Origin: an uncultured Acidobacteriota bacterium
GTDB lineage: Bacteria; Acidobacteriota; Thermoanaerobaculia; UBA5066
Length of the DNA: 51,797 nucleotides
Assembly (NCBI GenBank): GCA_937888435.1
Contig: CALAQS010000277.1
Span: 1 to 51,797, forward strand
Direction of reading: 5' to 3'
The notes below the pieces were generated by a model. It saw only the letters and a list, made by a program, of their open reading frames with translations, did no database searches and had not been told where the DNA came from. Position numbers and translations under genes: made by a program. How positions within the stretch are numbered: position 1 is the first letter of the stretch; every line of letters begins with the position of its first letter. This document shows positions 30,001 through 37,994 of the stretch, piece by piece.

Positions 30001-30181
30001 GCTGGCTTCGGCCGTGGACGGTGCGGACGCCGATCCGACGCCGGACGCCCGAGCTGGATTTGCACAGCTCGAGTCCACGCTCACGAGGGCGCTCGCAGCG
30101 TGGGAAGCCCTGAAGGCGGGGAATCTCGCGGCGCTGAACGCCAGGCTGCGTCAGGCTGGCGAGCAGCCCATCGGTCTGTAA
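27017..30181 (+). CDS. Exported sortilin/VPS10-like BNR-repeat beta-propeller protein
   Basis: A 1054-residue secreted protein. Signal peptide MGKIAALCLALGLAAPTRTL, then a large propeller built from Asp-box (BNR) repeats: TNDAGRTW, STDGGKSF, SNDGGRIW, STDGGGTW, SDDDGASW, SQDGGRTF, TADAGQSW, TVDGGKSW and SFDGGDAW. A C-terminal part (about 760-1054) has beta-sandwich features and a helical region (RAMANLDVEAQALSES). Related proteins are often annotated as glycosyl hydrolase or photosystem-assembly-like; no catalytic residues can be named. The ATG at 27017 was preferred over an upstream GTG because GGAGGG lies 9 nt before it. Likely extracellular binding or peptidase-associated (inference). Confidence 0.85.
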   Translation: MGKIAALCLALGLAAPTRTLAASDPTGSAGSVDPALFSELRWRSIGPFRGGRVLAVAGVPGEMPHFFFGGVNGGVWETNDAGRTWRPIFDAQPIGSIGALALAPSNPKVIYVGTGEADMRSDIAQGDGIYKSTDGGKSFAHIGLRDSQQIGRILVDPRDADRVLVAALGHPYGPNTERGVFLSNDGGRIWQRVLYRDENTGAIDLAFKPGDPRVVYAALWQTRRPPWNVYPPSQGPGSGLYRSTDGGGTWTEIRGRGFPAGPGRIGLAVAPSRPDRIYAMVDAEGGGLFRSDDDGASWTLTSDDPRIWGRGWYFGGIAVEPRDADVVYACNTSVYRSQDGGRTFAPVKGAPGGDDYHELWIDPEHPERRMLGVDQGAVVSLNGGETWSSWYNQPTGQFYRIATDRRFPYRVYGSQQDSGAAAVPSRTTQVDGINLTQLHVVTAGDENDSLAPDPGNPDLIFGGRVEKLDLRTEQTHTLDPILAFPGRHRSVWTLPLVFSRRDPRVLYFAHQQLFRTADAGQSWSAISPDLTREDAGVPPNLDPATAAWDGGTGRRRGVIYSIAPSRVADRDIWVGTDDGLIWRSRDEGGHWSDITPQALGAWSKVTMLEVSHADRDTAWAAVDRHRLDDFAPYVYRTVDGGKSWTLSVSGIPRGSFVNAVREDPVRRGLLYAGTEKGMYVSFDGGDAWQPFQLNLPVTSVRDIDVHGDDVVIATHGRALWILDDVTPLRQVDAAVAREEVWLFTPATAVRVRPAGFTGTPMPRDEPRAENPPLGATLDYVLSRVPAGAVTLSILDEKGDLVRRYSSADKLPALSREERRLAPEWLSPPVVLPATPGMHRTVWPLRYPAPPTLARGNTFADGVWAPPGRYTVELSVDGQRITRPLTVEPDPRVTLQAEAYGRQFELARRVERARDAVAAAMKEAEALHKQLVARTAGAPGAAARSGRGAVSLSRAMANLDVEAQALSESEEPNPRAVPPSPKSISSLRFLEGALAKLASAVDGADADPTPDARAGFAQLESTLTRALAAWEALKAGNLAALNARLRQAGEQPIGL

Positions 30182-30215
30182 GGCGATCGTCGAAGGGGCG
30201 TCTCTCGGAACGCGC

Positions 30216-31898
30216 TCAGGCCGTGCCGGAATACAGGAACCGCTTGATCTTCTTCGTCGGCGTCTTCTGAAACTCTTCCGAGTAGACGTCGATCTTCGCG
30301 ATCGAGGCATACGAGGGAAGGATCCGGTTGAGGAGGAGGCGGTTCTTCTCCATCCGCTGGACGAGCTCGCGCTCGTCGAGCCGAAGATGGTCGACCCGTT
30401 CGAGGTCGGGGTAGACGAGCGCGAAGAGCTTCCCCTTCCGTTCGATTACCAGGGATTCCCCGACAAAGGGAAGGCTGTTCAGCTTCGCCTCGATCTCTTC
30501 GGGATAGATGTTCTGTCCCGACGGCCCGACGATCACCGTCTTCGAGCGGCCGTGGATGAAAATCGTCCCTTCGGCGTCGATGACCCCGAGATCGCCCGTG
30601 TGCAGCCAGCCGTCCGCGTCGATCGCCGCGGCGGTGGCATCGGGGTTCTTGTAGTACCCGGCCATCACGTTGACTCCCCGGACGAGAATCTCTCCCGCGA
30701 CGGCGTGCGGGTCGGCCGAGTCGATCCGGACCTCGAGCGTGTCGACCTTCCGTCCGACGCCGCCGAGTTTGTGGTCGCGCCACCCGGAATAGCTGATGAG
30801 CGGCCCGCACTCGGTCATCCCGTAACCGCACGTGAACGGAAAGCCGATCGCGAAAAAGAAACGCTCCACGTCGCCGTTCAGCGCGGCCCCGCCGATGACG
30901 ATCTCCCGGAACCGTCCCCCGAAGACCGCGAGGAGCTTTTCGCGGATCTTGCGCTGGAGGATCCGCCGGACCGGCGGGATCTTCATCAGGAGCTTCGTCG
31001 TCTCTTTCTCGAGGGCCGGCCGCAGCCTCTTCGCGTAAATCTTCTCGATGACGAGCGGCACGGACAGGATGAGCCGTGGGCGGACCTTGCCGAACGCCTC
31101 GAGAATGATCTGGGGAGAGGGCGTCTGCGCGAGAAACGTGATCGCGCAGCCGGACGTGAACGGAAACAGAAACTCGAAGGCACAGCCGAACGCGTGCGCG
31201 AGCGGGAGAAAGGAGACGATCGTGTCTCCCGGCTCGAGGGGCATGTTGTCCCGCGCGAAGACGACGTTCGCGAGCAGGCTCCGGTGCGGAAGCATCACCC
31301 CTTTGGAGAAACCGGTCGTCCCCGACGTGTAGACGATCGCCGCGAGTCGCTCGTCCTCGACGGCCGCGAGCTGAAAGCGCTCGGGCGGTTCCTGTATGCG
31401 ACGCGCTTCCCGAGCCGGCACGAGGACGTCGGCGAGGCTTCGCGCGAGGCTCTCCTTCCTGCAATGGAGAGCCCGGAAATCCGTCAGCGAGAAGACGGCC
31501 GCGACGTCGCGCAGCTTTTCCGTGTCGAGAGGGGCGAGGAGGGCGTCCGCCACGAAGAAAAGGACGGCGTCGGAGTGGTTCACGATGTGGTGGACGTCGT
31601 CGGGGCGGAAATCGGGAAGGATCGGGACGACGACCGCGCCGTACGTGACGCTGGCCAGCCAGACGACTGCCCAGCTCGCGGAATTCCGCCCGAGAAGGGC
31701 GATCTTGTCTCCGGGCCCGACACGGCAAATGCGGAAGATCTCGTGCAGCCTCGCGATCTCGTCCGCCACCTGCCCGTACGTCAGCCCTTTTCCTTCCCAG
31801 TCCGCGAGTGCGGGGCGTGTCCAGTTCCGCCGCACGCTCTCTCCGATGAGACCGACGAGGTTCTCTTGCTTCTGGATGGTGGTGCCCCCGGTTTTCAC
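30216..31898 (-). CDS. AMP-forming long-chain acyl-CoA synthetase-like ligase
   Basis: An ANL-superfamily enzyme of 560 residues that activates a carboxylic acid, probably a fatty acid, to its acyl-CoA via an acyl-AMP. The AMP-binding P-loop is IVYTSGTTGFSKGVMLPH, followed by GYGMTECGPLISYSG (A5), DGWLHTGDLGVID (A7) and HGRSKTVIVGPSGQNIYPEE (A8/hinge). The long-chain type is suggested by similarity to FadD15-like proteins. I chose a GTG at 31898 because GGAGGA lies 6 nt upstream; a TTG nine codons earlier is the alternative. The C-terminal catalytic Lys region (KIDVYSEEFQKTPTKKIKR) is intact. Confidence 0.92.
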   Translation of the reverse strand: MKTGGTTIQKQENLVGLIGESVRRNWTRPALADWEGKGLTYGQVADEIARLHEIFRICRVGPGDKIALLGRNSASWAVVWLASVTYGAVVVPILPDFRPDDVHHIVNHSDAVLFFVADALLAPLDTEKLRDVAAVFSLTDFRALHCRKESLARSLADVLVPAREARRIQEPPERFQLAAVEDERLAAIVYTSGTTGFSKGVMLPHRSLLANVVFARDNMPLEPGDTIVSFLPLAHAFGCAFEFLFPFTSGCAITFLAQTPSPQIILEAFGKVRPRLILSVPLVIEKIYAKRLRPALEKETTKLLMKIPPVRRILQRKIREKLLAVFGGRFREIVIGGAALNGDVERFFFAIGFPFTCGYGMTECGPLISYSGWRDHKLGGVGRKVDTLEVRIDSADPHAVAGEILVRGVNVMAGYYKNPDATAAAIDADGWLHTGDLGVIDAEGTIFIHGRSKTVIVGPSGQNIYPEEIEAKLNSLPFVGESLVIERKGKLFALVYPDLERVDHLRLDERELVQRMEKNRLLLNRILPSYASIAKIDVYSEEFQKTPTKKIKRFLYSGTA

Positions 31899-31951
31899 GG
31901 CAATTCCTCCGCCATTGTCAGGCAAGGTTCTATGGCTTCACCGCCGGTAAA

Positions 31952-32863
31952 TCAAGGCAGGAGGGCACCGTCGAGAAACTCCGCGGCGACCTCGGCCGGC
32001 CGGCGGTGCTTTCCCACGACCTGGGCGTTGAGCTTCTGCATGGTGGCCGTCGTGAGCTGTCCGGAAAGCTCTTCGAGCGCGGCGCGAGCCCTCGGCTCCT
32101 TCGAAAAGAGGCCCTCGTTGACGACGAAGGCCGCCTCGTAGGGTGGGAAGTACTTCCTGTCGTCTTCGAGCACCTTGAAATCGCGCCCGGCGAGATGGCC
32201 GTCCGTGGAATTCGCGGCCACGAGGTCGACCTGCCCCTGTTCGAGCGCGGCATAGAGGAGGCCGAGGTCCATTGTCCGCGGCGTCCCTTCGAGGGGCAGC
32301 GCGTACGTCTTCTGAAGGCCGGCGAAGCCGTCCGGGCGGTGCAGGAACTCGTAGCCCACGCCGAGCACCCAGCCTTTTTTCCTTTGCGCGGCCTGACTGA
32401 GTGTCGTGATTCCCGAGGTTCGCGCGTCGACGCCGCGGATGACCATCGCGAACGTGTCGTCGAACCCGAGCGGGGAAAGCCAGACGAGTTTCCAGCGCGA
32501 GCGATACTCCTTCGCGACGGTGTCGAAGACGGCCTTCGGGTCGGTCGCGGCGGGGAGCTTCAGGATCGCCGTGAGGGCGGTGCCCGTGTACTCCGGATAG
32601 AGATCGATCTCTCCCGCGACGAGCGCCTCGTGCGCGAGCAGGGTGCCGCCGATGTCGAGCGTGCGCGTGACGCGCGTCCCGAGCCGCCTTTCGAGCTGCT
32701 GCGCGGCAATCTCGCCGAGGATCTCCTGCTCGGTGAAGTTCTTCGACCCGACGACGAGCGTGCGTGAACGTGCGCAGCCCGTCAGGCACGCGGTCGCGAG
32801 GGTCGTCGCCAGCGCGACCGAGAGTCCGGCCGCTACGGTCGCGCGAAACGCCGCTCGATCCAT
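31952..32863 (-). CDS. opuCC: Osmoprotectant ABC transporter, substrate-binding lipoprotein
   Basis: A periplasmic binding protein of 303 residues for glycine betaine, choline or a similar osmoprotectant. The lipoprotein signal ends at ACLTGC (Cys about 27), followed by the OpuAC-family block VVGSKNFTEQEILGEIAAQQ. Other marks are GGTLLAHEALVAGEIDLYPEYTGT and VDLVAANSTDGHLAGRDFKVL. The ATG at 32863 lies 31 nt inside the permease gene, so the genes overlap and are surely co-transcribed. It is the last gene of the ATPase-permease-binding protein set. The ligand cannot be named from sequence. Confidence 0.9.
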   Translation of the reverse strand: MDRAAFRATVAAGLSVALATTLATACLTGCARSRTLVVGSKNFTEQEILGEIAAQQLERRLGTRVTRTLDIGGTLLAHEALVAGEIDLYPEYTGTALTAILKLPAATDPKAVFDTVAKEYRSRWKLVWLSPLGFDDTFAMVIRGVDARTSGITTLSQAAQRKKGWVLGVGYEFLHRPDGFAGLQKTYALPLEGTPRTMDLGLLYAALEQGQVDLVAANSTDGHLAGRDFKVLEDDRKYFPPYEAAFVVNEGLFSKEPRARAALEELSGQLTTATMQKLNAQVVGKHRRPAEVAAEFLDGALLP

Positions 32864-33450
32864 CCGAGACCTCCGTCGGCCGCGAGCGCGAGGAGCGCCG
32901 CAGGCACCGCGCCCGCGAGTATCTCCGAGGAATCGACCGAGGCGAGGCCGCGGAAGATGAAGACGCCCAGGCCGCCGCCGCCGACGGCCGCCGCGATCGT
33001 GGCCGTGCCGATCGTCGTGACCGCCGCGATGCGAACGCCGGCGAGGATCGTCGGGGCGGCGAGCGGCAGCTCGACCCGGAACAGCCGCTGCCGGTCGGTC
33101 ATCCCCATCGCCACGGCGGACTCCACGACGGCGGGGTCGACGCCGAGGATCCCGGTGAGCGTGTTGCGCAGGATGGGGAGGAGCGCGTAGAGGACGAGCG
33201 CGACGACCGCCGTCCTCTTGCCGATGCCTCCGATGAAGGGAAGCGGAATGAGGAAGCCGAAGAGGGCGAGGCTCGGGATCGTCTGGACCACGTTCGTGAT
33301 TCCGAGGACGGCGCCGCGCCAGGCCTCTTTTCGGGTGAGAGAGATGCCCGTCGGGATGCCGATGAGGGACGCAATTGAAAGCGCGACCGCGACGAGCACG
33401 ATGTGCTCGCCCGTCAGCTCGGCGATCTCGTGCGCGAGGGTGGCCGGCAT
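32833..33450 (-). CDS. opuCB: Osmoprotectant ABC transporter, permease
   Basis: A 205-residue inner-membrane permease of the ProW/OpuCB type. About five TM segments are visible, including LVAVALSIASLIGIPTGISL, TNVVQTIPSLALFGFLIPLP, TAVVALVLYALLPILRNTLT and TIGTATIAAAVGGGGLGVFI. The coupling loop AMGMTDRQRLFRVELPLAAP carries the EAA-like motif that touches the ATPase. The ATG shares its A with the ATPase stop (TGATG). Only one permease gene is present, so it probably works as a homodimer, whereas OpuC systems often have two (OpuCB and OpuCD). Confidence 0.92.
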   Translation of the reverse strand: MPATLAHEIAELTGEHIVLVAVALSIASLIGIPTGISLTRKEAWRGAVLGITNVVQTIPSLALFGFLIPLPFIGGIGKRTAVVALVLYALLPILRNTLTGILGVDPAVVESAVAMGMTDRQRLFRVELPLAAPTILAGVRIAAVTTIGTATIAAAVGGGGLGVFIFRGLASVDSSEILAGAVPAALLALAADGGLGWIERRFARP

Positions 33451-34193
33451 CAGGCCTCCGGAAGGTCTTCGAGCGCGGCGAGGAAGATCCGCGCTTCGCC
33501 GCTCTTTTCGGCGAGGAATTCGCGAGGCGTCGCGACGATCTCGAGCCGCCCACCGTGAAGGAGCGCGATCCGCGTCGCGAGCGCGAGGGCTTCGCGGACG
33601 TCGTGGGTGACGAAAAGCGAGGTCTTCGTCCACGTGCTCCGGAGCGCCAGAAACTCGAGCTGAAGGTCGCGGCGCGTCACGGGGTCGAGCGCGCCGAACG
33701 GCTCGTCCATGAGGAGGAGCGACGGCTCCGCGGCGAGCGCGCGCGCCACGCCGACGCGCTGTCGCTGGCCTCCCGACAGCTCTCGCGGATATCGCGACCG
33801 GAACTCCTCGGGCGGAAGGCCGACCCGCGAAAGCAGATCGTCGACACGCGCGTCGATCCGGTCACGCTCCCACCCCAAGAGCTGAGGCACGACGGCGACA
33901 TTCCGGGCGACCGTGTAATGCGGAAAGAGGCCCGCCTCCTGGATCACATAGCCGATCCGGCGCCGGAGGAGAATCGGATCCCATTCGCGCGTGGGCTTGC
34001 CCTCGACGTAGACGTCGCCGGAGATCGGCGTGAGGAGCGCGTTCACCATTTTCAGGGCGGTCGTCTTTCCCGAGCCGCTCCGGCCGAGGAGGACGAGCGT
34101 CTCGCCCGCCGCGACTTCGAGATCGAAGTGGCGGAGGACCTCTTTCCCGCGAATGCCGTATGAGACATCCCGGAAAGCGATCGCCGGCTCCAT
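33450..34193 (-). CDS. opuCA: Osmoprotectant ABC transporter, ATP-binding subunit
   Basis: The energising ATPase, 247 residues. Walker A LLGRSGSGKTTALKM, Q-loop YVIQEAGLFPHYTV, signature RELSGGQRQRVGVARAL, Walker B LLLMDEPFGALD and H-loop LFVTHDVREAL are all present. The typical OpuCA/ProV C-terminal CBS pair is missing, so ionic-strength sensing by that module is absent and regulation must lie elsewhere. First gene of the three-gene operon; the stop overlaps the permease start by 1 nt. An ATCAG-rich gap with no clear promoter precedes it, 24 nt after the bacterioferritin stop. Confidence 0.93.
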   Translation of the reverse strand: MEPAIAFRDVSYGIRGKEVLRHFDLEVAAGETLVLLGRSGSGKTTALKMVNALLTPISGDVYVEGKPTREWDPILLRRRIGYVIQEAGLFPHYTVARNVAVVPQLLGWERDRIDARVDDLLSRVGLPPEEFRSRYPRELSGGQRQRVGVARALAAEPSLLLMDEPFGALDPVTRRDLQLEFLALRSTWTKTSLFVTHDVREALALATRIALLHGGRLEIVATPREFLAEKSGEARIFLAALEDLPEA

Positions 34194-34217
34194 CTGAAGT
34201 CCGTATATCGACGCGGA

Positions 34218-34688
34218 TCAGTCTTCGATCTGCTGGGTGAGGTAGTTCGGCAGCCCGATCTCCTCGATCTGCCCGAGCTGCGCCTCCAGCCAGTCGATGT
34301 GCTCCTCTTCTTCCTTCAGGATCTTCTCGAGCAGAAGCCGCGAGCCGTTGTCTCCCTTGGCGCGGCACGCCTCCAGGCCCGCGTTCAGGCGCGCGACGGC
34401 CGTCCGCTCGACCTCGAGATCGAAGCGGTGCTGGTCGGGGACGGTCTGCCCGACCTGGATCTTGAAGTAGCGCTGCATGTTCGGGGCGCCCTCGAGGTAG
34501 AGGATGCGCTCGATGAGCTCCTGCGCGTGCTTCATCTCCTCGATCGACTCGGTGCGCGAATGCTCGGCGAGCCTCTTGTAGTGCCAGTTACGGCACATCA
34601 TCGCGTGGATGAAGTACTGGTTGACGGCGGTGAGCTCGGCCGTGAGCACCTCGTTGAGGAGGGTGATGACGTCTTCTTCTCCGCGCAT
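34218..34688 (-). CDS. bfr: Bacterioferritin
   Basis: Iron-storage ferritin of 156 residues that forms a 24-mer with heme between subunits. The ferroxidase ligands line up with E. coli Bfr: E18 (LTAELTAVNQYF), E51 and H54 (SIEEMKHA) and the EEEEHIDWLE block with Glu and His near 127-130. The heme-ligating Met52 is present in EEMKH. The terminal QIEEIGLPNYLTQQIED matches the family. It is 24 nt upstream of the ABC ATPase in the same direction, and the start ATG has GGAGGA upstream. It probably protects against iron-driven oxidation. Confidence 0.95.
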   Translation of the reverse strand: MRGEEDVITLLNEVLTAELTAVNQYFIHAMMCRNWHYKRLAEHSRTESIEEMKHAQELIERILYLEGAPNMQRYFKIQVGQTVPDQHRFDLEVERTAVARLNAGLEACRAKGDNGSRLLLEKILKEEEEHIDWLEAQLGQIEEIGLPNYLTQQIED

Positions 34689-34712
34689 TCTTCCTCCGGT
34701 TCACGAGGATTA

Positions 34713-36041
34713 TCAGTCGGGAAGGAGCTCCCGCGTGAGGTTGCGGTTCGCGCCCTTTGCCACGAGGATGTTGTCCTCGATGCGGATGCCGCCCGAAGGA
34801 ATGAGCCGGTCCACGAGCCCCCAGTCGAAGGCGTCCCGGTTCGTCCCCGAGCGGTACGGATCGAGCAGCATCGGAATGAAGTAGAGCCCCGGCTCGATCG
34901 TGAAGACCATGCGCTCCTCGATGACGCGCGTCGTCCTGAGGGCCGGGTGGCCGTCGGGCGGCGGTGCGATCGTGCCTTCGCGGTCGATCTGGCGGCCCGC
35001 GACGTCGTGCACCTGAATGCCGAGGAAGTGGCCGAGGCCGTGCGGCAGGAACGGGTGCGTGAGACCTTTTTCGAACGCCTTGGTGCCCGAGACGCGAAAA
35101 ACACCGGCCTCGGAGAGGAGCGCGCCCACGCCCCGATGGGTCTCGAGGTGCAGGTCGACGTACGAAGTTCCGGGGCGGCCCTGCACGCAGAGGCGCGCCT
35201 GCAGCGTCTTCATGCCGTCGAGGAGCAGCGCGAAGACGGGATCGGCCGCGGCCGTGACGTATGTGCGCGTGATGTCGGACGCGTAGCCGCGCACGGCCGC
35301 GCCGGCGTCGATCAGGAAGACGCGGGCATTTCCGGCCTCCCGCCCGCGCTTTCCGTGATAGTGGAGCGTGGCGGCGTGGTGGTCGAGCCCGACGATCGTC
35401 GTGTAAGGGAGCGCCTCCTCGACGTCGCCGAGCGCGGCGAGATATGAGTGGTGGATCTCGATCTCCGGGGCGCCGGCGCGGAACGCGGCCTCGGCGGCGC
35501 GGTGTGCGGGCGCGGCCTTCGCCGTCGCGGCCGAGATCGCGTCGACTTCCCAGTCGCTCTTGTACGAGCGCTCCCAGTCGAGGCGCGCGACGAGCGCCTT
35601 CGGGTTCACGCCCGCGGGCGGGACCCCGTGTGCGCCGGCCTCCTCCGCAGCGGCGCCCACGAACGCGGTGCGTTGGCCGGCCGCTCCGATTTCCTTCCAG
35701 GCCGCGTCGGGTGTCGCCACCTCCACGACGTCGAATTCACGGCGCACGAAGTCGGGCGCGGGCGCGGGCGGCGCGTACCAGAAGTCGCGCGGCTGGACGC
35801 GCACGAGGCGCGGCCGCTTGCCCGGCACGACGTCGAGCAGGTGGTGCGGGCCGTCCACGGGCGCCCAGTGCGTGAAGTGGGGTGTCGAATGGAACGGCGC
35901 GTCGTCGTCGTCGGCGAAGTACGTGAACGGGACGCCCGAGTGGATCAACAGCCGGTCGAATCCGGTCTCCTCGAGCGCGCGGGCGGTCGTCGCGGCGCGC
36001 GCGGCGACGTGGGCGGAGTAGGTCGCGAGAGAGGCCGCCAT
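34713..36041 (-). CDS. pepQ: Xaa-Pro dipeptidase (M24B)
   Basis: A proline dipeptidase with a two-metal pita-bread fold, 442 residues, nearly equal to E. coli PepQ. Metal ligands are visible: two Asp (FLIDAGA and SDITRTYV), His (LPHGLGHFLGIQVHD) and two Glu (MVFTIEPGLYF and GGIRIEDNILV). The N-terminal half carries the usual creatinase-like domain (RLLIHSGVPFTYFADDDDAP). It hydrolyses X-Pro dipeptides left by other peptidases, for example the M28 enzyme at 23680. It starts 7 nt downstream of yceI, suggesting co-transcription. Confidence 0.93.
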   Translation of the reverse strand: MAASLATYSAHVAARAATTARALEETGFDRLLIHSGVPFTYFADDDDAPFHSTPHFTHWAPVDGPHHLLDVVPGKRPRLVRVQPRDFWYAPPAPAPDFVRREFDVVEVATPDAAWKEIGAAGQRTAFVGAAAEEAGAHGVPPAGVNPKALVARLDWERSYKSDWEVDAISAATAKAAPAHRAAEAAFRAGAPEIEIHHSYLAALGDVEEALPYTTIVGLDHHAATLHYHGKRGREAGNARVFLIDAGAAVRGYASDITRTYVTAAADPVFALLLDGMKTLQARLCVQGRPGTSYVDLHLETHRGVGALLSEAGVFRVSGTKAFEKGLTHPFLPHGLGHFLGIQVHDVAGRQIDREGTIAPPPDGHPALRTTRVIEERMVFTIEPGLYFIPMLLDPYRSGTNRDAFDWGLVDRLIPSGGIRIEDNILVAKGANRNLTRELLPD

Positions 36042-36048
36042 CGCGATC

Positions 36049-36654
36049 CTAGGGGTTCTTCTTGTTCGCCTCGACGGTAATGGCGAGGTCGACGTCGTCC
36101 GAGAGCATCGCGTTCCCGTCCACGATGCTGTTCCAGCTCACGCCGAAGTCTTTCCGGTTCAGCTTTCCCGTCACGTCGAAGCCGGCCTTCTGTCCGCCGT
36201 GCCCGTCGCTCGCGAAGCCGTTCGCCGACACGGTCAGGACGACGGGCTTCGTCACGCCCCGGATCGTGAGGTCGCCCGTCACATCGTAGACGTCCTTTCC
36301 CTTCGTGGCGACCTTCGTGGACGTGAACGTGATCTGCGGGAACTTCGCGGTGTCGAAGAAATCCGGGGAGTTGAGGTGCTTGTCGCGGGTCGGGTTGCCG
36401 GTGTCGAGGCTCGCCGCGTCGATCGTGAGGTGCACGGCGCTCGCCGCGGGGTTCGCGCGGTCGATCTCGATCGTGCCGTCGAACTTCGTGAAGCGGCCGC
36501 CGACCTTCGAGACGAAGTGGCGCACCTTGAAGTCGAACTCGGTGTGAGCCTTGTCGAACGTGAAGGTCTCCTTCTCGGCCCGTGCGCCGGGCGCGAGCGC
36601 GAGGACGGTGAGCGCCACGAGGGGCGCGAGGCGGCGGAGTCGGATCATGAGCAC
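36049..36654 (-). CDS. Periplasmic YceI-like lipocalin-fold protein
   Basis: A 201-residue exported protein with a signal peptide (about 1-26, ending GARA) and a YceI beta-barrel. Conserved blocks are FDKAHTEFDFKVRHFVSKV, GRFTKFDGTIEID, HLNSPDFFDTAKFPQITFTS, VTGDLTIRGVTKPVVLTV and FGVSWNSIVDGNAMLSDDVD. The fold binds isoprenoid chains, and the E. coli protein is base-inducible; the role here is unknown. The start is GTG at 36654 with AAGGAG 5 nt upstream; an ATG two codons on is an alternative. It is divergent from the DUF6526 gene. Confidence 0.9.
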   Translation of the reverse strand: MLMIRLRRLAPLVALTVLALAPGARAEKETFTFDKAHTEFDFKVRHFVSKVGGRFTKFDGTIEIDRANPAASAVHLTIDAASLDTGNPTRDKHLNSPDFFDTAKFPQITFTSTKVATKGKDVYDVTGDLTIRGVTKPVVLTVSANGFASDGHGGQKAGFDVTGKLNRKDFGVSWNSIVDGNAMLSDDVDLAITVEANKKNP

Positions 36655-36743
36655 AAGTTCTCCTTTTTCCGGTAGATTGTAGGCTTGGTCCCGGCGCGCG
36701 CGAGTCTAGACGAGTGACTTTTCAGAGGAAAGCGGAGGAGCTC

Positions 36744-37193
36744 ATGCCCGAAAACAGTGTTCAGGTTTATGCGTCTCACCGTCGATGGGATCCCTGGTAT
36801 CACTTTTTCGCCTTCTCAGTCGTCTCGATCTCGTTCTTCGGGGCGCTCTGGCTCTTCATCAAGAGCCTCGCGGGCGGCTTTTCGATCTGGGCCGCCTGGA
36901 ACGTGGTCGCTTGGGCGGCCGCGATCGTGCTGGCGCTGAGGGTCAGGGTCTACCCCTTGAAGGTACAGGACCGAATCATCCGCCTCGAGGAACGGCTGCG
37001 GCTCGCGACGCTGCTCGACGAGCCTCTCAAGGCGCGCATCGGCGAGCTCGACGTCAGGCAGCTCGTCGGGCTGCGCTTCGCCTCGGACGCCGAGGTGCCG
37101 GGGCTCGTGAAGATCGCGCTCGACGAGAAGCTGTCGGGCGAGGAGATCAAGAAGCGCATCCAGAGCTGGCGCCCCGACACCTTTCGCGTCTAG
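36744..37193 (+). CDS. DUF6526-like two-TM membrane protein
   Basis: A 149-residue protein with two TM helices near the N-terminus (FFAFSVVSISFFGALWLFI and AAWNVVAWAAAIVLALRVRV), a cytosolic helical part and the pattern LKVQDRIIRLEERLRLATLL. The late RQLVGLRFASDAEVPGLVK and KLSGEEIKKRIQSWRPD match the DUF6526 family as I know it, which has no known function. I chose the ATG at 36744 with GGAGG a few nt before it; an upstream frame (36714) lacks such a signal. Confidence 0.78.
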   Translation: MPENSVQVYASHRRWDPWYHFFAFSVVSISFFGALWLFIKSLAGGFSIWAAWNVVAWAAAIVLALRVRVYPLKVQDRIIRLEERLRLATLLDEPLKARIGELDVRQLVGLRFASDAEVPGLVKIALDEKLSGEEIKKRIQSWRPDTFRV

Positions 37194-37202
37194 ATTTTCC
37201 CT

Positions 37203-37994
37203 CTAGTCGAATCCGGCCGCAGCCTCCGCGAAGAGCTCGTGGCGGACGGCGTCCATCTCCGCTCGCGTGCGCGACAGCAGTGCCGGAAGGTCGTCCTCCG
37301 TCATTCCGGCCGTCGGGATCGGCTCGAGAACCTTAACCTTGAGGCGGCCCGGACGGACCAGCAGCCGCCTCGCGTCGAGGACGGCGGCAAGCGGCCCGAC
37401 GACGAACGGCACGACCGGCACCTGCGCCGCGATGGCGAGGTGAAACGCGCCCTTTTTGAACGGGAGCATCTCGGGGCCCTGGTTCCGGTGCCCCTCGGGC
37501 GCCATCCAGACGCGCCAACCCTCCCCCTGGATTCGGCTTGCGGCCTCTGCGATCGAGGTTCGCGCCTTCGCGGCGTCCTCGCGGTTGATCAGGATGTTGC
37601 CCGTCGCGCGAAACAGCCAGCCGAAGATCGGGATGAGGCCGATCTGCTTCTTGCCGATGACCACCGTCGAATCGGGAAAGAAGGCGGCCCACACGACGAT
37701 ATCGAGATTCGACTGGTGGTTTCCCACGAGCACCGCCGGGCGGTGCTCGACGAGCCGCTCGGCGTGCTCCACCTCGAGCGTCCAGCCGAGGGCCGCCATC
37801 ATCAGGCCCGACCATCGGTCCAACCAACGCCGCGTGGCGCGGTCGCGCTCCCACTTCAGGACGACGAGGCGAAAGAGCGCGAGGAGGGAGAGGCCGATGA
37901 AGAGGGCGCCTCCGAAGAGTGACGCGGCGACGAAATACGCCCGGATGAAGAGCCGGCGCAGGGCACCGGCAATTCCGCCTTTCGGTTCGGGCAT
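37203..37994 (-). CDS. plsC: 1-acyl-sn-glycerol-3-phosphate acyltransferase
   Basis: Converts lysophosphatidic acid to phosphatidic acid in membrane lipid synthesis. The HX4D motif is NHQSNLDIVVWAAFF, the substrate block FGWLFRATGNILINRED, and the EG[TS]R motif reads APEGHRN. A final block VPVVPFVVGP completes the family pattern. An N-terminal TM helix (YFVAASLFGGALFIGLSLLA) anchors it. A -10-like TATATT (38005-38000) ends 5 nt before the ATG, with no Shine-Dalgarno. Divergent from the flavoprotein gene with only 18 bp between starts. Confidence 0.9.
   Translation of the reverse strand: MPEPKGGIAGALRRLFIRAYFVAASLFGGALFIGLSLLALFRLVVLKWERDRATRRWLDRWSGLMMAALGWTLEVEHAERLVEHRPAVLVGNHQSNLDIVVWAAFFPDSTVVIGKKQIGLIPIFGWLFRATGNILINREDAAKARTSIAEAASRIQGEGWRVWMAPEGHRNQGPEMLPFKKGAFHLAIAAQVPVVPFVVGPLAAVLDARRLLVRPGRLKVKVLEPIPTAGMTEDDLPALLSRTRAEMDAVRHELFAEAAAGFD

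Noticed and set aside
31930-32253. A 107-codon minus-strand frame within the binding-protein gene
   Set aside because: A frame-shifted shadow of opuCC with no start signal and Ser/Arg-rich content.
33451-33633. A longer permease start at 33633
   Set aside because: The extra residues are Arg-rich shadow of the ATPase gene; the ATG at 33450 sits in the coupled TGATG and begins the real protein (MPATLAHEIAEL).
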